Of a stretch of DNA of 64,000 nucleotides, positions 1-14,916 are shown one piece after another. Source of the stretch: Saccoglossus kowalevskii (Eukaryota; Hemichordata; Enteropneusta; Harrimaniidae); contig NW_003119430.1 in NCBI RefSeq assembly GCF_000003605.2, positions 152,104-216,103 of the forward strand, in the 5' to 3' direction. A program made the position numbers and the translations under genes. Below the pieces are notes generated by a model, which did no database searches, was not told the DNA's origin, and saw nothing but the letters and a program-made list of their open reading frames with translations. Positions within the stretch are counted from its first letter, which is position 1. Every line of letters begins with the position of its first letter.

Positions 1-3000
1 ACATTACTATGTTTGCATTAACAATAACATGCAATTAGAGTAGACGTAAGATCATCCAGTAAATTTACCGAACTGTTTGCTTTACACCTGATCGCATTGT
101 GTATACGAATAGAAAATATCCATTATTTATAAAATGATAAGTGAACAGAAAAAAAACAAGCCGAAGCGAATGAACGTTTTACAGAATACTAACAATTCAG
201 CAACACTGGAATAATTGTTTCTTTCGGCACATAAAACAAACTATGTTTTAAAAAGCGTATAATTGTAAAACTGTGCTAAGATAAAACAACCGGACTGTAT
301 TAGTACTTACTTTAACGGATTGCCCGTGTATCACTTGTCCGTCCTAGTAACTGCAAATGAACGTCTAGAAATCGGTACGGAATATATAAAGCAGGTAACC
401 ATAGAAACTACTGTGAGTCGATGTGATTGGTTTGACTGGACGTGGATAGTGATGTAAAAATAGCAACAAAATCTGAATCCATGGTGATTTTTGAAACGCA
501 ATTCTTTCAAAATTGGGAGAATTCACTCGATTTTGCAATTAATTGTAAGATCAACACTGATACAGCAGGGTTTGCATATGAAGCAACCGGAAATATATTA
601 AACGATAATATTTAGTAAGTGACACTAGTTGCAGTATTTTTTCCCATTACTAATGAAATGTCGTTCTGAATAATTTGAATGATTCTACCAAAAATTTAAT
701 TATTTTGTTGAATCTAATTCAACTCTTCTGGCTGCCTGATTGATGTTACTATATTACAATATCACTTAGTTGACTGAATTGCTGCCCCTGACACAGGACA
801 AAAGGTTGACGAGTGTTCTACTAACACAATTTAGACACGAATGAGTTTTTCAATTTATATTTCATCTGTGAGGTAATAACAGTGTCATAATAACAAATGC
901 ATGGGTGCATAATTTCAATTGAAATCATCTTCTTTAACTATAAAAAAAATCAGCTCGCATAGCGTTTGTCATAAGAGTTATTACAATATACTAATTTATG
1001 TGAACATTATCATAATGCCCACTTAACACTGTCAGCATCCTTTATTCTATGTTTTTGTCATATTAACTCATACCTTGCAAATAGAAGTGTGCATGGAATC
1101 ATGGGGGAAAACAGTTTACGATCTACTGACTTGCCTACGTGGGACAGCTGATGACAAGACCACATTCTAATTGGAAATGTGGAAACCCAGATGGTTTTGA
1201 ATTTTACCTATAAACTGGACAGTTGCGGTCTTTAATTTCATTGCGTACCCTGTGTTATTGCTGCGATATTGTAAGACAAGTGATACAGGCTACAACCATC
1301 ATTCTGTGAGACTTGTATGAACTGCACTGCGATCTCCTACTTTCAGAGTGCCCTCCAGAATAACAACGCTCCTATGCAAGCAAAACTCATGTATTTCTTC
1401 GTTGTTGTGTTGCAGAAACCATTGACTGTCATCCATTTCCACATCCTGAAACTCTGAGTTATCACCAATGCAAACTTCCCTTGGCAAACCCCTATTCATT
1501 CACTAACGAATGCGACTTTGGGGGAATCTTTGTTAAGGTCCGCAGGTGCTTGTGTTCGACCGAGCCTGGTTGACGCCAGGATAGCGCATTAAAATTGCAG
1601 AGAGATGGCCACACAGCCCTGTCATGTAGTCCCAAACATGAATATGACTTCTGTAGCAAATGCACTATGTGTCAGCACTAGCACTTGAAATTTGCACATA
1701 CAAAAAAAAGTCAGGAGAGACAACGGTGACATTCAATGTCCAGAACTGTCGCCTGGCACAAAAATATTATTTAAAAAAAAAAATATTTTAGTGACTTTAT
1801 TCATTGTATTTTTCCGTGCTTTATTTCTTGTAATTAGTTTGAGAGGTATTAAAGCCAGAAGCTTTGACTCGATATTTTGATGTATGTGTATTTCATCTTC
1901 GATAATATAGTCTTTCTACCCCATTCTATCAGTGAAAGAACCCCATATCTAGTGTGAGTTGTGTGGTTGGCTCTCAATAGCAACAAGTAGGCCTTACACT
2001 GTGACAAATATAGATACAGGTTAAGCAGACGGTAAATTTATAAATTTAATACTAAACTACGTAACGTGTCACATATTGATGATTATGATTAAACCGGACA
2101 CAGTGGCAACGTGTCAGTATTTTTGAAGCTGGCAGAAAGTACTCTTTTCTTTCTTTACATTTCATTTCACCAATTTCTTTTTGTCCATGTATTATTCACG
2201 CGCGAAAAAAAGATAAAATTGTCATATTTCTAATATCGAGTAGCGTATCCAATTTGTAGAGTCACACCATTATACAGACAATTATAGAAATATTGTGGAC
2301 GTTAATCTCTTTCTCTCCAAGATATAACTGCCATCATAATTAACTCATTAAACGCTCGTTGACACATGATTCGCGAAAAAAGAGTGGACATAAAATAACG
2401 AAGAGTCATTGCAAACTGACAGGGGATTGTGCTTGTCCCGTGGATCTTTGTGCATCACCAAATAATAAAGACGCACAATATGTACAATGGATGTAAAGAC
2501 GGTACATATACTAGGGTTGTATTCACATTTACTCCTACGCCAGTTTAATCTCTGACTTCCTCAATTACTGCTAGGTTGCTCACAAAAAAAGCAAATTATT
2601 GTCGCTTACAGTTGGTAACGCCCTGAAAGATGTTGTACAATACAATTGGCGGCTTTGGACAACGTCCCATCATAGGTTGTATGTTGCTATACAGATATGA
2701 TTGTTGTAAGATCATTGGATGAACATTTAAATAATACTAAAGTGTACAATAGTCAACCGTACATGTACAACATAATGGATATGAGTAAAACATAAAATGA
2801 ATAATGTAATACAATTTTTTTCTGAACTACAAGCTTGAATTACCGAACTGTGAATTTGAATAAATTGATGTCTGTTCTCTAAGTTCTCTCAAATCATCTA
2901 ATAAAGTCTCTTTACTATCTGTATGTTTGTATTCACGCATTTAAGCTAGTTGGCTGTCATTCAAACATGCCCGTTTTATATTTTACACTGTTGCTCACAA

Positions 3001-5022
3001 AATCCAGATAACAAAACTACTATTTGTACACAATAATTGTGACACTTTTGAAACAAAATATTATGATAATTTGTTCGCCTCATGATCAATTGTTTAGGTT
3101 AAATACCCGCCACTGACATTAACATTAAACGTCATTTATTCAGCTGCATATTGCCCAGAGATGACAGATTATCTTATCGGACTTACGTTTGTTATATATT
3201 GTGTGAGTAGTTGTTAACGTTAACAAGTATAGTTATTAAACCCTATCACGTCGTTCATTTATTGAGACTGTGACCACCACAATAACTCACTGTACCTTTA
3301 CTGAAAGATGAGTACTCTTCGTTTTCATGAGTATATGAATATGCAAATTGATTTACTAACACAGCTGTCCTTACAAATTCTCAATACTCAAAGCAGCTGA
3401 CATAGGGAATAAGCTATGTATTGTACATTGCAATAGATGTACATCGATTTCCCGTCTTAAAATGAATCACAATTATTCAATGTAACCCGTCTGCTCATTA
3501 ATTCAAATAACCAATGATTTTGAGTTAATCCTGAAAGAGCACTATAAAACGTGAGTGATTTACAGCATCAATTATTCTATGGTACACACCCGTCCCTAAT
3601 ATTACACCTGTGGCCCCCTGTAATCATATAACCGAATTTAATTTGCAAAAGTCATACACGAGTGCATTAATCATGATTGCTTTACCATTCAAAAATGTAT
3701 GTATACGTAAATTCCGCAGGTCAATATTCAATGTTCAAATATCTAATACACTGGCGTCATTTTGTTGTACTAGACAAATGGATTGTGTAATTCATTGTAC
3801 TGAATAACAATATTCTACATTAGAAAAAAATTTCATAAACGGGGTTGTTTTGTTGATGCGAGTGATTGACAACTTGCGCGACAGCCAACATATGCCTATC
3901 AATGTAATTCAATACTATCGCCGTTTACCTAAATATATATATGATCTATGGTCGAGTCACACACTATTTTATAAAGCTCTTAGAAATGTTTCCGTGAACG
4001 CCGGCGTACATCATTTACACGGGCGTTCTACCTCTTTGGATCCTACTAGTCGCTGAGCTCAATACGAATAAATAGGTTGCTCTACTAATGTAAAGTTCAC
4101 CAACAAAGGTCATGGGCGAACGATCCAATTACTCAAATAATTGCAAGATTGATATCACCCTGGTAATTCCCCTCGCACATTAGTCTTGGCTTGCATGGCC
4201 CAATAAGGTAGCATCGCAATCTATTCAGTAGTTGATCGGTTGCCATAGTGTCGTCATAGTGTCGAGTTTCACGGGGATTATAATTCATAATCAGAACAAG
4301 GACTGTAAATTGCTGTATATCACCGGATCATAGGTTAATCCCATTGTTATGTCAATACTCAGGTGGAGCAAACAATTAATCAACAAACTCACACTCCTTT
4401 AGGAATACGTATTATATACCGTAGAGTTGGAAATCAAAAAAAACACCGAGCGATCAGCAAATGTATTTCGTTTAATCCATATTTTATAGTGTGTTATTAT
4501 AAGCAATCGGTATCACATAACAATGCCAGCTGCATACATTCTTTTCAAAACATGTTTCCAGACCTTCAAAATCGACGTGGAACATCGATCCACAGCCTAG
4601 TAATTATCCACGAAATCCTCACAAGTATTAATTTACAGAAAATCTTCATTAAGAGATTATTAAAGATGCGTTTACATGAATGTAATTAGATAATAAAGGA
4701 CGACGGAGATGTCCGCAATAATGCACGAGACAAAGGCGAGCCCATTATTCAAGCGAACATCCCCATGTTCTCAAACAATAATTGGCAGTGCAGAGTCTTT
4801 TATTGCAATTATAATCCCATGGACTTTCAAAAAAACATTTATTTACGTGCAGCAGTATCTTGAGAAAAAAGGATGAAATAGTGTTATTAGCGCGCCACGA
4901 ACGCTATTTCTAATACACGTGAAAGTTAACGACATAAACACAGGTAAATTTCCAAATGAAAATGACGAGTTTGTTGTTTAAACTATCTACACAAATATTG
5001 GGAAACATTGATTGTTGACGAG

Positions 5023-5039
5023 TCACACACACACACACA
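5023..5039. repeat. (AC)n microsatellite
   Basis: A short perfect CA dinucleotide run, seen directly. Confidence 0.8.
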
Positions 5040-5755
5040 ATATTGTTTGTATGCTTGTCGATCCCAAATACTCCCTTGTTAATGTCAAGTATTACAATAT
5101 ACACGTGGACGTTCAATGTGACAGACAAACGTGTAAACAAAAATTAGAATAGCGACAGGTATATGGTATACGACAATAGGGTTTTGATCATTCAATAGAT
5201 TTACCTGGGATTTAAAACAAATACCCCCCCCCCCAAAGTAAAGTAACGCAGTTGTGATTTATCGGCTGCGCAGGTTGTCCTCATTTGACCTTTACGCGTT
5301 ATATGATTACATCAGTTCTAGTTTAGTAAGATTTCGCCACGAACGCTTTATTGGTTTGCGCAGTGATCGCAGACGTTTCTTAATCAGAACGAATAAGTGT
5401 GTGTTTGTTTTTTAAATGATATATACCAATCATTGAATGTTGACGGATCGCACACACATTTGTATATTAATGCATTCCGCTCGAGCACTGTCCAGATATG
5501 CTCTGATAATAGGGCTTACGTGGTGCGAATCGACCAACGAGAATGCGCGGTTACAGTTATTGGCAGCGCATTGTACCATACTATAATAACTCTTGGGCCT
5601 GTGTACCTTACATATTAAATGCGATATTGAATTTCTAGGGAATTACCTTAATGATGTTTCGAAAAGCGGACAGCATGCATTTTGAAGTACTGCAATTTTA
5701 AAACTGTGATCATACATAATTCAATTGGTTAATCATATAAAGGTTTAATGCAGTC

Positions 5756-5794
5756 GTATATGTATATGTATATGCATATGTATATGTATATGTA
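5756..5794. repeat. TATATG tandem repeat
   Basis: About six copies of a hexamer of the form TATATG with one TATGCA variant. This is a simple-sequence repeat with no gene nearby. Confidence 0.8.
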
Positions 5795-8700
5795 AGGTAT
5801 GCATAACGAATCCCATAAATAAATCCGGAGGTGAGAATAGTGTTTCTAAGTTCACTCTGTATATAACCATTAGCGAAAAAACTAAATTATAATCCAGTGG
5901 TCTTGGCGTAATCGAATTACATTGATTGAATAAAGTTCAATGTGTACATTACAGATTACAACATGGAAGTTATAACTATTTGAGCTGAATTAAATCACAC
6001 ATGACAGTAAGATTGATAATTATGTTTGCTATTGAAATTAAACCTGAATACGGAAAAAAAACTTACTAAATGTGTTGTGACCACCAATTGGTTCAGTACC
6101 TGTTTGTGAGATTTTGAGCAAAACGTGTCAGTGTACACCCATAAATACAGACAGTAATATCATTAAATCAGACGTCTTTAATTACTGTATTTGAATATAA
6201 ATAACCTCGGGTTAAAATCATCTATTAAAGACGATATATTATCTACAACATTCACAGTGGTCGGCGTTCTTAACATTGGGATATTTACAAATCGCTGAGG
6301 CAATCTACAGAACAAAAGTGCTTTTCTTTATCGAATTATCCTTCGTAGCAAGTGAACAGGATTGCACTTTTCCGACTTTCGTGTGCTTCCTTTTGTAAAT
6401 AATGACAGTAAACAACATAATATATTGACAAACTGGCATTAATTAAATATACACAAAATCCAGACAAAAATATAAATCCTTATGTATAATACCATAAGTC
6501 GTTGATAAAGCGACAAAAGTAAATGCCACTACTAAATTTATATACAAACATAATTATTACATCCAGGCTATGAGTAGCATACATTTTGTTGAAGACACTG
6601 AAAAAATACAACAATAAAAATACTGTTAACATACCAAAGAAAAAGTTTCGCCAAATCCACAAAAATTACAATATTTTGTGACTTCAAAAGAACAGTTAAC
6701 GTTACATATAAAGGCAAATAATTTAGTAATATTACTTCATACAGTATTTTTACCATATAAAAACCATATTTATTAAAGTTATTGTTCATACATAAGTTGT
6801 TGAACACACTGCATAGTTTGTAATTTAATTCAGCTTCTTCATAATAAAGCAAAAATATAGAGAATATAGCAATATATTTATTTGTATAATATTCTTGTGT
6901 AATCTGTAATTCTGAAAATTATTTATGGGTGCATAGGGAATATATTTCGTTATGAATTATTCTTAATATAAATTTCTGAATTTTTCTCAGTTTATTTTTT
7001 TCTCAAAAAACGAAAAAATTCACATTGTCGGAAACAGAAAGTCTTTTATTGTAGAGTTGGAGATAGTTAACTGACACTTTAAAATCAACTGACATGGCAG
7101 ATATTTTTCTATACCTAAGTTTAATTTAAATTCTCTAACAATATTTTTTTGGGCAAGTAATATCGAATGTAAATCTTGAATATCCATGTCCCAATATCGT
7201 TGTCTAAATAAATATAAAATGCATAACGTTCCCAACGTTTTCATTCGACCAATCTCCCCCGTTCCTGTACATAACCACACAAATTGTTCACCGTTCAGTA
7301 TTGATCCATTAATATGTAGTACTTATCAGTTATACGGACCGGTCAGTAACATTGCTAAGAGGCATGGCAAGTATTGCATAATGGCTACACAGCAAAATAT
7401 AAAGCGCACAAGTTTGCCTCTCGCAGTATCTTGTAACTATTTCAACTAATTAACGCCCTCCTTTACGAAACAAACATTACTTTCGTTTTTACAGTGTTCG
7501 CTTGAAAAGACGTAATTTTACTTGTTCGCAACGCAAGGTAAGAGTGTCTTCACAAAGTAGGTCAAATAACTTTAAAGCTGTATAAACGCCAACATATTTA
7601 TACGGGATAAGTTCTCTCGTGTGATTTTCAAAAAAAAGGATACCTAGATTAGATTCAAAAGACTTTTCCTCTCTCTTGGATAAACGTCTAAACGGAAATG
7701 ACGTAAATTTCGACGTTGTCCATTTGATAGTTTTGTGTAAACAACCAAATCTGTCGCTTTACGCAGAATTTAAAGAACTGTTGTACAAAGTTGCTCGTTT
7801 TACACTTACGGTGTAATTTGACGTGAAACCCACAGTTTGTCATTGTTTTACAATCTTATTTAACGGAAATCATGCATTGTGAATAGCAGATCCACTGAGT
7901 CGGCATGATAGATATCATTAACTTTTCATAAACCTTCTTCCGTGGCAAGTTTATAGCTCTAAAAATATACTGTAGAACACGTTAAAATAGCTGCATACAA
8001 TTTTAGCGGATTTGACGCTTGGCGTGAATTAACAGAATCTGGTCGACTATCTTCCTGTGAGAATATACTTTCTGTTAAATTAGCTGCATCTTGAATTAGC
8101 AAAATTACATATTAAATTAGATAAATTAGCTAAAATAACATGCTAGCTAAAAAGACATGTTTTACAGTGTTTATAATCTAACAATTAGGTATATTTAGTT
8201 GTGTGCATAATTAGGTGAATAGTTAAATAATAACAAATATTAAATAAATATCACGGTATGTTGCCTGCCCAAGGGATGGTGGTCATGACTACAATATATT
8301 GATCGAATATAAATCGCTATGTGTTATTTATTTTAACACATCGAACATACACCCACCATACACAACTACACCTGATATACATCTCTCAGACCTGCTCTAC
8401 AACACTTATATTAGAAGTATGCAATAATTGATTTTATGTATTATAACAAAGTGTGTTTTTTCCAATTCAATATTCCATTTTACTAACACCATTCGACTAA
8501 TACAATGCCGAGAAACAAAAAGAAAGCGAAGACGCCAATAACAGAAGAGGCAAGGTCAAATCTGCGTGTATTTATATGCATGCACTCAAACATACACAAA
8601 CATGAGTAAAAATACAAGTACAAATGACTTGAGTGAATAACGTTACGTTAAATAAATCATCCTGGATGACAAAATTAAACTACTCGTCTATGATTAAATT

Positions 8701-9368
8701 AAAAAAATTGCGTCATCGCTCAAGCACGCCAGTTAAGAAAAATTCTCCATAGTTTCTCAAAAACAAAAACAAAAAACGGTTACAAATGCAAATTGCAGGC
8801 GCTTCACTAAGAACGTTCACGGCAATGCTTTACTTTTAGATAATAACCACGTACGACAGCCAAATCGGCTCACGCAGTGCACGGCAAAAGTAAGAACAAC
8901 AATCATTGAGGCGTGCTGCTCCAAGTGATAACGCAACCGTAAAGACTTTTAAACGTTCGATTACAATCGATAAACCTCGGGACCCTTTAGAATTACCACG
9001 GCTCACCCACCATTCGCGCCAAACTCCGCACGTGTTGGTCTACAAGTCCGCTGGACAGGTGCACAACAGTGTTATTTGCTAAGGTATGCCGTGCCTTCGG
9101 ATTACCATCATTGGCTCAGTGATGAGGACAATTCTTTCAGTGTTCTTCGATCAGACGTGGTGTTGCCGCACTCGAGAGATGGGGAGAGAGAGAGAGTGAG
9201 GGACAGATCATACAAGTTCGTTGTTTCTCTTCTCCAGTGCAACGTCTCTAGAATGTTCCAGAATGTAAGCCAATGATTACAAAACTATGGAATTACATGT
9301 CAGATACAAATAAAAAAAATACATAAAATACTAACAATCAAAAGACACACAAGGTGAGCATAAGTGTG

Positions 9369-9384
9369 CCACTAGGGGGCGCTA
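9369..9384 (+). promoter_or_regulatory. Candidate CTCF-type insulator motif
   Basis: The 16 bases CCACTAGGGGGCGCTA match the core CTCF binding consensus of bilaterian animals (CCAsyAGrkGGCrs). They stand out in otherwise AT-rich DNA. Whether it is bound is unknown. A single motif could also belong to an unrecognised dispersed repeat. Confidence 0.35.
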
Positions 9385-12300
9385 TATCACAACACTGCAC
9401 ATTTTGCCGGGTTTCGGGAATGACTACATGTTTATAATCGAAAAATTATACATGGATTTGTATGACATTTTCAGCAGGAATATCAATCTGTAAGATTTTT
9501 CAATCACTAGTCGTCAAATAACATGTTATTGACAACAATTTTCAGGCAAGGGCTATAAAGCAATTTAATTTTGGGAGAGAACCGAGTCTGAATTTTATAA
9601 GAGATGTTTTGCCAATGCCTGATCGGGTCACTGTCTGATTCCCCTAGTACACTAGTCAAAACGCAACAACAAATTATTATAAAAAGTGTGTACAATCGCG
9701 TGCAGGAATTAGTGAGGATATGTAATTCGCTTCTATGATAAAGGCTTGCCTTCCCAGAATCGCCTCTATTTCATAATGGTTTCGAAACTATTCAAAATTA
9801 GTATATGTTACTATTATGTGTCAGATTGAATCGTCAGTCAGCCATTCTTGAAATATGCTAAACAAAAAAGTTTTATCGATGATTACGTGAATAATATACG
9901 ATACACCAAGCACATTTGTGTAAAGGTAATCGATTGAAAAAAAATCATCCTTTGATTCATTGCGTGGAAACCTAATCATCACAACAACTTGCAGTATTAT
10001 CCCGATAAAGGATTGCCGATAATATATTATTCATTCAAGTATTTCCACTTGTAATTACAAAATACACTTAAAACCTTGATGAGATAATCCGATTATGAAT
10101 AAACCGATAATTTGTTGCATAATGAGTTGTTAATTTTGCATGGCACACACAAATATTACATTCTTTTATTTTGTTATCAATCGACAACCACGAGGAGAGT
10201 TCTATAACTTTTATTAATGCATTCATGTGTGTCGCCGAGAGAGTTTCCAATCTTAGTGCTGTAAGATTGAGAAGGGCTGTAGAGGAAATTGTATGTATGT
10301 ATGATAATCTTAGATTTGTCGCAGTATTTCATTAACAAATATAAATTGAATAACTTTTTACTGAAAGGATATTAGCATCATGTCGCTTCGTTTGATAGTA
10401 TATGAGTTGTGTATAAAAGACACGGTTCAACTCGAATTAACTATATTGAAAGTGTAATATTAAATATTTTTAATTACCTCGACGTCAATAAGCTCACATA
10501 ATATTCGGCATACAAACGGACAACTACAGTTGTTTTTTTAAACGTGCATTGATTCTAATATAATAAAGTGATTGAACAACTCTCTACATACAAAAATATG
10601 TATTCGATTGTATAATCGTAATTTCAACGATCAATTCAGATTTTATATATTAATTAGTGAAAAACATATCAAACTACTAACCATATTCTTTCAATATTTG
10701 TACCACAGGTATTTTATTTTTATAGCAAAAAAAATAATTAATAAATCACGAGGTCAGATGCTATTCCACACGAACAATCCTGTTCATGACATCACTCAAT
10801 ACTCGTGTTTGTGGGTTCTTTTAACCGCCACAAACAGGGCCACATTATACTTCTCAATAAATAACCGAAACCGAAAATAGTATAAAATATAAATATTTAG
10901 TCCCAAACACTATTAATAATAATAACAATAATAGTAAATATTACAACAGCCTCCGACATTGTATATATGAGATGGTAATTTTACCGGTAACAGATGCCAT
11001 GGTCGTTGTAGTCAGTTAGCGGTGTTTTCCATCAAGATGACAATCATCAATTTTTCTGTTTGACTCCCAAAACAATACAGGCTTGGTATGAACACAACTC
11101 AGTTAATGCCTTCAATCCTCGACCTGGTAAAGCGCTGTTGAATAGCTGTTTTTTACCTATATTTACGTCTTTTTGTATCGAGTTGAAGTTTTGCTCGTCT
11201 TTATATTTGATAACATCAATGCTCGTTTGGCGATATAGATCATTACTGTCACAACATTCAAAGCCACCAGGCATTTCCCCTAACCTGTGTTCACACTGAT
11301 ATCATTTCTTAATTTCCACGCCAAATTTTGCTGGTTATTTTCGCGGTTTAAGATTCGTGATTCGCGTATGTAGCAGTGAAAATATAAAATGCCTAAAAAC
11401 AAAGCATGTTATTTTCATTTAGTACGTCATACTGTGACACCATCATTTCTTTTCAGTTTCCTCATCTGTGACATTAAGTGTTACTTATGTAAAAATAAAA
11501 AAAATGGAATTATTCTTATTATTGAACAGCAATACCTTGTTTTGTAAAATGTGTTTAGTTCAAGTTTAACTCGAATGACTCGAATGTATATACTACAGAA
11601 TGAGAACAGTAACCTACCTAACAAACATCTCAAGTTGGTTGTTGAAGTACATGTACTTATTTCTTATTACTTCCTCTCCTGATATTCATGGCACGTAATG
11701 ATAGGCATAGCAGCGTGAAGCAAGGGCACTCGACGCTAATGTTCTTTCAGACATTCAACAGAGATTTGCACGTAATCTGTCGCACGAGATACACAAGAGG
11801 TGATCTTGAAATACAATTATTTGTATCATAGATTAGATTCCCCTGGGTAATACAGATGGCACTATTACGTATTGTTTAATTAAACTCTGGCTTCGAGGCT
11901 TTTGTTGTTATTAGCTATTTATAAGTTATTCTTATATCATTTACAGCCAGAAATAATGTTGTTGGCGCAATCGGAAAAAAAATATTTCTAAATATTTCAT
12001 CTTTGCTCCGATAATTTCAACGCGAATTTTCATATTATATTTTCTAAATCAGTATATGAAAAATAAGAAGATAATACGCTTACACAGATAAACGAAATCA
12101 CTGGCGCTACGCACACTCTTCCTGTGCATACAAAACGCCAGAGCATCTACCAGGCAGACATTGCAATTCAATTTAAATTATTATTAGCGGGAGAAAAAAA
12201 TTCAAAATCTAAAAAGAGGGTGAATAATGTTCAATATTTTGTACCAGTGTTTAAACAAAGATTACTGGATATTGATAATCAGAAATGAAGAAAATAATTT

Positions 12301-14916
12301 ACTCAAAGGTTATAATATAGTAAATTCACGTTTATATTTCAGTATAGATTTATATTTATATTACAGTGGTTGACAATATGGCATGAGGCATGATAGCATA
12401 TTTATATATCATTTTAGGTTATCGACTGACAGACAACTAAATAATGACAGAACTGATACAATTAAAAAAATACCAGTCTATAGAGAGCTGATATATCAAT
12501 ATATCGCCGTTTTTTTACTATCACCTGCGCCCTCACACACAACTATATTTCGTGATGCACATTTATCACCCGTATATAGAGGGCGATACAGGGTAAATGA
12601 CATTTTTCAAAATCATTTCAAGGATGTATTATGCAAAGGCAAAAATAAAACACGTTTTTTAACACTATTGTTTGCTTGATGTGAATATGTCAGCTCGCTG
12701 AATCTAAGCGCAGCATAGTTGGTTGGGTTGCTGCTCACAATGTAGTACTCCATCTATTTCTCATATTACGCCCAAGCAGTATTGACATGTATACATTATT
12801 TTACAGTGGTGTGTCGGGTAACTGACAAATAAATATTTAAATATGTTTATTATGTTAAAATAATTTGTTTCATAATCATGATTGCTATCAAATTAATAGT
12901 AATTTAGGATCGTCCCATAAAAAGATGTTTTAACCAGTATACATTATCTTGCACTGGGACAGTCTAGATCTATTAGAATAATAATGTGACGAAACTGTTT
13001 TATCAACTTGTTTGCCCAGTAAAAAAATATTAATAGTTATGTTCATAATACTTGGCTGACTGATTCCGATGCACATGACTTGGCAAGAATTATTCAAATA
13101 AAAAAGAAGAAAATTAATACTTTATTGTTCACCTCATAGATGAAAGTCACGAAATAACACATTATAAAGTTAGCGGCATGGAAACATTTTTTGAACTATA
13201 TATTTTCGGAAATAATTTCGAGTCATTTTTTTGCTTAAAGGATTAACTTAATTCAGATGTTGCGACAGGTTGAATTGCTTCCGGTCGCACTCAACCATAA
13301 ATTGTGTCCATACAAAAATTGAAACCAAATTCATGGGACGATTTTGTCAACATAAGAAAAAGACAAAAAGTAAAAAATTACAAATACATTTAAGACATGT
13401 CGTTATGTGGCTTACTTTTTTAGAAAACAAATGTAACATTTTAAGGTAAGTGATCTTATTGAATATCTGGCAATGTCGATAGGTGAATTGAACTATCGTT
13501 TTGAGATTGTCATATAAGTTAATGAATGAGTACAATCGATTGTACCCCGCTCCCCGGCTTCCTGAAAATATGTCATAAATACATATTTTTCTTTTTTTAA
13601 TTTAAACAGCTCCAACAATATCACCATATATTTGACACTATGTGGAATCACCTGCTTCAAACATACAATATATGATAAACTGTATATGGCTATTATGTTT
13701 TTCCAATACCAGGAGACAAACTGAAAGACATCAGATTCTATCCAAAACATGGAATTCATAAAGCAATACGTATCTGAGTCGAGGACTGATTTTACAACTA
13801 CACAGAGAGTCTGAAAAATAGAATGTTATTAGTTAGCCTCATACGTCTAGCGCTAAAGTCCTTAGGAAAATACAAAAAGCAACTCTATATGCAACTTCAA
13901 TCCTCTTTTGTTTTATCAACACTTCGATTATCAAACATATTCGACGATAAGTATTATATTATTTTTTGAACTTGGTGAAGGAATTTGAAGCCCATCCGAG
14001 CGGACTTTGTTTTCCGAATTGTACTTGAAGCGAGCACAGATTGCACCAAATACGTGCAATATGCTTGTACTTAATAAGCATTTATCCACAAAACAAATAT
14101 ATGTCTAACATATCCATGGGACTCCATAACGTACTTGTTTCTATCCTATAATCACATTGCATGATTTTGACGCACGCTCAAATGTATGTATTACATCATT
14201 AAAAACTCGAAACAAAATTTTGAGTTTACTTTCTGGTATCAACTTATCGTTTATGTAAATTTACATTGTCCCCGGTCAAGTAATGTAGTATTAGTTAAAG
14301 TGCTTTGATGTACTATTATTCAGTTAACTGTACTTGTTTTTGTTTTGTATATTTGACTTGAAATCGAGTGTAACCATCTCATAAATATTAGACAACACAT
14401 TACACACACATTTGTACCTGTCTTATTGGCTTACCTTCTCGGCGTGAGTTGTTAATCAAGTAATTTAATTTTTTTAGAAAAGTTTTTCATGTGCTCCCTC
14501 TCACCGACTCAGAAGTTCAAATGTTCACATTGCCGTTGTAATGATAAAAAGTCCATAAATGTAGCTATACGGCCAGATTGTTCGATTAGACATCCCGATT
14601 TCCTTAAATTAAATATCTAACCATTTCATAGTTTCCAATGTTGTATTGGTTTCACACTAAATAAATTCGAACATTCTAATATTGAGAAATATTATTTTCC
14701 ACACACAAGATTACATAACATAATATGATTGTATTATACATATGTTATTGTAGTACAGACATCATTACATTACATCAATTCAGAATTATTGAAACACTAC
14801 AATAATAACCTTACAGCGACACATAACCCATTGTTTTATCGATTACGGTATACATTATTTGAACATTGCATAAACCTTTGATACAATCAATACTCGATTA
14901 GTTGCATGAGGTAGAT

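Larger units (their letters stand above)
1..11676. other. Intergenic DNA, no supportable gene
   Basis: AT-rich sequence with homopolymer runs and short microsatellites. Frames of 60-108 codons occur on both strands, but the ones I checked at 4363, 9076 and 9507 start at GTG or TTG. None shows a recognisable domain or a consistent exon structure. A somewhat GC-richer patch around 8800-9260 ends in a possible donor (GAAT then GTAAGC near 9264) and could hold a noncoding exon, but nothing more supports it. Confidence 0.6.

Noticed and set aside
4363-4689. 108-codon plus-strand frame
   Set aside because: It starts at GTG with no domain, no splice context and composition typical of chance.
9507-9695. 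Minus-strand 62-codon frame with a hydrophobic, signal-like start
   Set aside because: The start codon is TTG and no splice or promoter context supports it.
12526-12600. GCGCCCTC and GAGGGCG pair in units A and B as possible transposon ends
   Set aside because: The inverted match is only seven bases, there is no target duplication, and it is explained as part of the segmental duplication.
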